The position numbers and the translations under genes were made by a program. Positions 61,808-64,000 of a stretch of DNA of 64,000 bases are shown here, one piece after another (position 1 is the stretch's first letter; each line of letters begins with the position of its first letter). The stretch is from Caldilineaceae bacterium (lineage in GTDB: Bacteria; Chloroflexota; Anaerolineae; Caldilineales; Caldilineaceae): positions 248,001-312,000 of the forward strand of contig JADLDO010000047.1 of assembly GCA_020846635.1 (NCBI GenBank), given 5' to 3'. The notes beneath the pieces were generated by a model that saw only the letters and a program-made list of their open reading frames with translations, ran no database searches and had not been told where the DNA came from.

Positions 61808-63451
61808 ATGTCGAATTACGATGTGCTGATTAGCGGCGCGCAGGTGATCGATGGCACCGGCAATCCCTGGTTCTATGGCGATGTGGCGATCAAGGGCGAC
61901 CGCATTGCGGCGATCACGCGTCCGGGTGCAATTGCTCGTGAGCAGGTCGCTGCGGTGGTCGATGCCACTGACATGGTGGTTTGCCCCGGCTTTATTGACA
62001 TCCTCAGCCATTCCATCGTGCCGCTGATGGTCGACGCGCGCTCCCTCTCCAAGATCACGCAAGGGGTGACGACGGAGATCATGGGGGAAGATGCGACGCC
62101 CGCGCCCTATGGGGGGCGTGAGCAACAAGCGTCTTTTATCCGCAGTGTCATGCTGCAATTGTCCCCCGAATGGAAAGAGGAGATCCCCACCTGGACACAC
62201 TTCCGCGACTGGCTGGAGGCGATGGTGGAGCGTGGGGTGTCGCCCAATGTGGGAGCATTTATGGGAGGTGGTACGGTACGCTCCTATGCGATGGGCATGG
62301 ACTTGGGCGCGGCGGATGCTGACCAACTGGCGACGATGCGCCGGGTGATGGCGAAGGCGATGGAGGAGGGGGCCTTTGGTGTCTCCTATGCGTTGATCTA
62401 CCCGCCAAGCGCCTACGTGTCGACGGCGGAGTTGATTGAGGTCTGCAAGGTTGTTGCCAAATACAACGGCATCTACATCACCCATGTGCGTTCTGAGGCG
62501 GATGGGTTGGAGGCGGGCTATGCCGAGGCGTTGGAGATCGGGCGCGAGGCGGATCTGCCGGTGCATACCTATCATCTCAAGGCAGCGGGGCAGCGCAATT
62601 GGCACAAGATGGCTCCGTTGATTGCGACCATCAACCAGGCGCGCGCCGCCGGTCAAGACATTACCTGCGATATGTATCCCTATGTAGGGGCTGGGACTGG
62701 GCTGACTTCGGTGCTGCCCCCGTGGTCGGCGGCAGGGGGCAAGCTCTATGAGAATCTGCGCGAGCCGGAGATGCGCGCCAAGATTCGTGCCGAGGCGCTC
62801 AAGCCATCGGGCGATTGGGAGGCGATGGCCGATCTCTGCGGGCCGGAAGGGGTGATGCCTGTAGGCTTTACCAAAGCGGAGAATCAGCCCTATGTCGGCA
62901 AGCGGCTGGCGGAAATTGCCGAGATGCGCGGGCAGGAATGGATTGATGCAGCGATGGATCTGCTGATTTCCGAGGGGCAGCGCATCAGCACGATCTATTT
63001 CATGATGGACGAAGAAAATATCAAGTTACAGTTGCAGCAGCCGTGGGTAATGGTAGGTACGGATGCGGGTGGGCTTGACCCGGCTTGGGCCGCACCGCTG
63101 GGGCCCTATCACCCGCGCGCGTATGGTTCGTACGCGCGCATCCTGGGCAAGTATGTGCGCGAGGAGCATGTGCTGCCCCTGGAGGATGCCATTCGCAAGA
63201 TGAGTTGGGCAGTGGCGAGCCGTTTGGGGCTGCATGAGCGGGGGCGGCTGCATGTGGGCTGCTATGCCGATGTGGTGATCCTTGACCCGGCGACGGTGGG
63301 TGACCGCGCCACCTTTGAGCAGCCGCACCAGTTATCGGTGGGCGTGCGCGATGTGTGGGTCAACGGCACGCAGGTGCTGGCAAATGGCAGTCACACAGGC
63401 GCAACGCCAGGGCGCATTGTCGAGGGGCCGGGGCGGAACACGACCGGCTAA
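61808..63451 (+). CDS. N-acyl-D-amino-acid deacylase-like amidohydrolase
   Basis: Protein of 547 residues in the D-aminoacylase/dihydroorotase-like amidohydrolase group. Beta-sandwich ends at 1-60 and about 480-547 (DVVILDP) flank the barrel. The metal motif PGFIDILSHS (58-67) has Leu where the usual first His of HxH lies. Downstream are KITQGVTTEIMGED, ITHVRSEADG and TYHLKAAGQRNW (likely metal or catalytic His) and GTDAGGLDP. Predicted to remove N-acyl groups from D-amino acids or to act on a related amide. AGAAAGAACGATAG precedes the ATG, a weak ribosome binding site. Co-directional with the next gene, 6 bases away. Confidence 0.88.
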   Translation: MSNYDVLISGAQVIDGTGNPWFYGDVAIKGDRIAAITRPGAIAREQVAAVVDATDMVVCPGFIDILSHSIVPLMVDARSLSKITQGVTTEIMGEDATPAPYGGREQQASFIRSVMLQLSPEWKEEIPTWTHFRDWLEAMVERGVSPNVGAFMGGGTVRSYAMGMDLGAADADQLATMRRVMAKAMEEGAFGVSYALIYPPSAYVSTAELIEVCKVVAKYNGIYITHVRSEADGLEAGYAEALEIGREADLPVHTYHLKAAGQRNWHKMAPLIATINQARAAGQDITCDMYPYVGAGTGLTSVLPPWSAAGGKLYENLREPEMRAKIRAEALKPSGDWEAMADLCGPEGVMPVGFTKAENQPYVGKRLAEIAEMRGQEWIDAAMDLLISEGQRISTIYFMMDEENIKLQLQQPWVMVGTDAGGLDPAWAAPLGPYHPRAYGSYARILGKYVREEHVLPLEDAIRKMSWAVASRLGLHERGRLHVGCYADVVILDPATVGDRATFEQPHQLSVGVRDVWVNGTQVLANGSHTGATPGRIVEGPGRNTTG

Positions 63452-63457
63452 TACAGC

Positions 63458-64000
63458 TTGATCGCAATTCATCTAGACCGCGTGGGCGTCACTTATATAG
63501 CACAGGCCATCTTTACCGATCTCTCCTGGGAGATCCACGACCAGCGCTGTGTTGGGCTGGTTGGGCCGAATGGCTGTGGCAAGAGCACCTTGCTGCGCTT
63601 GATCGCGGGGCTGCTGGTCAGTGACAGCGGCTACCTGGTGCGGCAGTCGGGTGTCACCATCGGCTATCTGCCCCAGGAGCCGCAGCTTACGCCGCAGCGT
63701 ACTGTCTGGCAGGAGGCGCTGACAGCCTCTGCCCTGCTTGCCCAAGTCGAGGCCGACCTGACCGCGGTCGAAGCGCAACTGGCCGATCCCGCTGTCTACG
63801 GCAACGATGAAGCATTGGAGCGCGCGCTGGAACAACAGGCGCGTTTGCTTGAGCGATACACAGAGTTGGGCGGGCCGGGCTATGCGGGCCGCGTGCGCGC
63901 CACGTTGAAGGAGTTGGGCTTTGTCACGGAGGCCGAGCTGAATCTGCCGGTCGAGACGCTCAGCGGCGGGCAAAAAAAGCTTGTTGCCCTCGCCAAACTG
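63458..64000 (+). CDS. ABC-F family ATPase, 3'-truncated by window edge
   Basis: The N-terminal part of an ABC-F protein (no membrane domain; ribosome-acting class): Walker A VGPNGCGKST (about 35-44), Q-loop YLPQEPQL, an insertion with coiled coil (about 80-150; LEQQARLLERYTELG), then ABC signature LSGGQKK at about 169. Start TTG at 63458, 6 bases after the deacylase stop, gives IAIHLDRVGVTY, the usual N-terminal strand; a GTG at 63482 is an alternative. The gene continues beyond 64000. It may be co-transcribed with the deacylase gene without functional link. Confidence 0.9.
   Translation, partial: MIAIHLDRVGVTYIAQAIFTDLSWEIHDQRCVGLVGPNGCGKSTLLRLIAGLLVSDSGYLVRQSGVTIGYLPQEPQLTPQRTVWQEALTASALLAQVEADLTAVEAQLADPAVYGNDEALERALEQQARLLERYTELGGPGYAGRVRATLKELGFVTEAELNLPVETLSGGQKKLVALAKL

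Noticed and set aside
61775-62656. Open frame of 293 codons on the minus strand
   Set aside because: Antisense to the deacylase-like gene and rich in Arg/His; a shadow frame.

Overview
The window looks like a piece of a Chloroflexota chromosome, most likely Anaerolineae/Caldilineae-type; this is inferred, as no rRNA or other taxonomic marker is present. The clues are moderately high GC, several sugar and peptide ABC transporters whose binding proteins are lipoproteins with Ala/Pro/Ser/Thr/Gly-rich linkers after the lipobox Cys, secreted proteins with repeated adhesin-like domains, and no outer-membrane proteins. The 5' edge cuts an ABC ATPase gene and the 3' edge cuts an ABC-F ATPase gene. 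I see no tRNA, rRNA, CRISPR array or intact insertion sequence.

Layout. 1-3525: ABC-2 exporter (ATPase plus two permeases). 3661-6703: minus-strand Gfo/Idh/MocA dehydrogenase and a long-chain acyl-CoA ligase. 6886-10039: a protein with an ADP-ribosyltransferase-like motif pattern, a metallo-beta-lactamase-fold hydrolase and a LysM protein. 10266-14929: complete sugar ABC importer (binding protein, two permeases, UgpC/MsmK-type ATPase). 14942-20099: convergent second sugar importer without its own ATPase, ending in a FAD-dependent oxidoreductase. 20192-25731: decayed peptide-transporter ATPase remnant, then DppB-DppC-DppA and an N-terminal-nucleophile asparaginase-like hydrolase. 26372-33190: two large RND pumps flanking a very small lipoprotein with a position like that of an adaptor. 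33348-37461: membrane-anchored unknown protein divergent from a frameshifted XRE/NB-ARC STAND regulator. 37568-44614: secreted protein with exact-period tandem repeats, CPBP protease-like membrane protein, ComEC and a small lipoprotein. 44800-48133: third sugar importer without ATPase. 48740-53885: polytopic membrane protein, TypA/BipA and a RidA-family protein. 54222-63451: second peptide importer (A, B, C; no ATPase) with a serine beta-lactamase-like hydrolase, an M81 (MlrC-like) peptidase, an alpha/beta hydrolase lipoprotein and an N-acyl-D-amino-acid deacylase-like amidohydrolase.

How it fits together. The gene content suits a heterotroph importing sugars and oligopeptides and hydrolysing unusual amide or peptide bonds. 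Only one of three sugar importers and neither peptide importer carries an ATPase here, so ATPases are probably shared. Most convergent gene junctions carry a strong hairpin, and three of the four junctions where a binding-protein gene is followed by a permease gene carry an intercistronic hairpin, which would allow more binding protein than permease to be made. Two of the convergent-junction hairpins are near-identical copies of one element.
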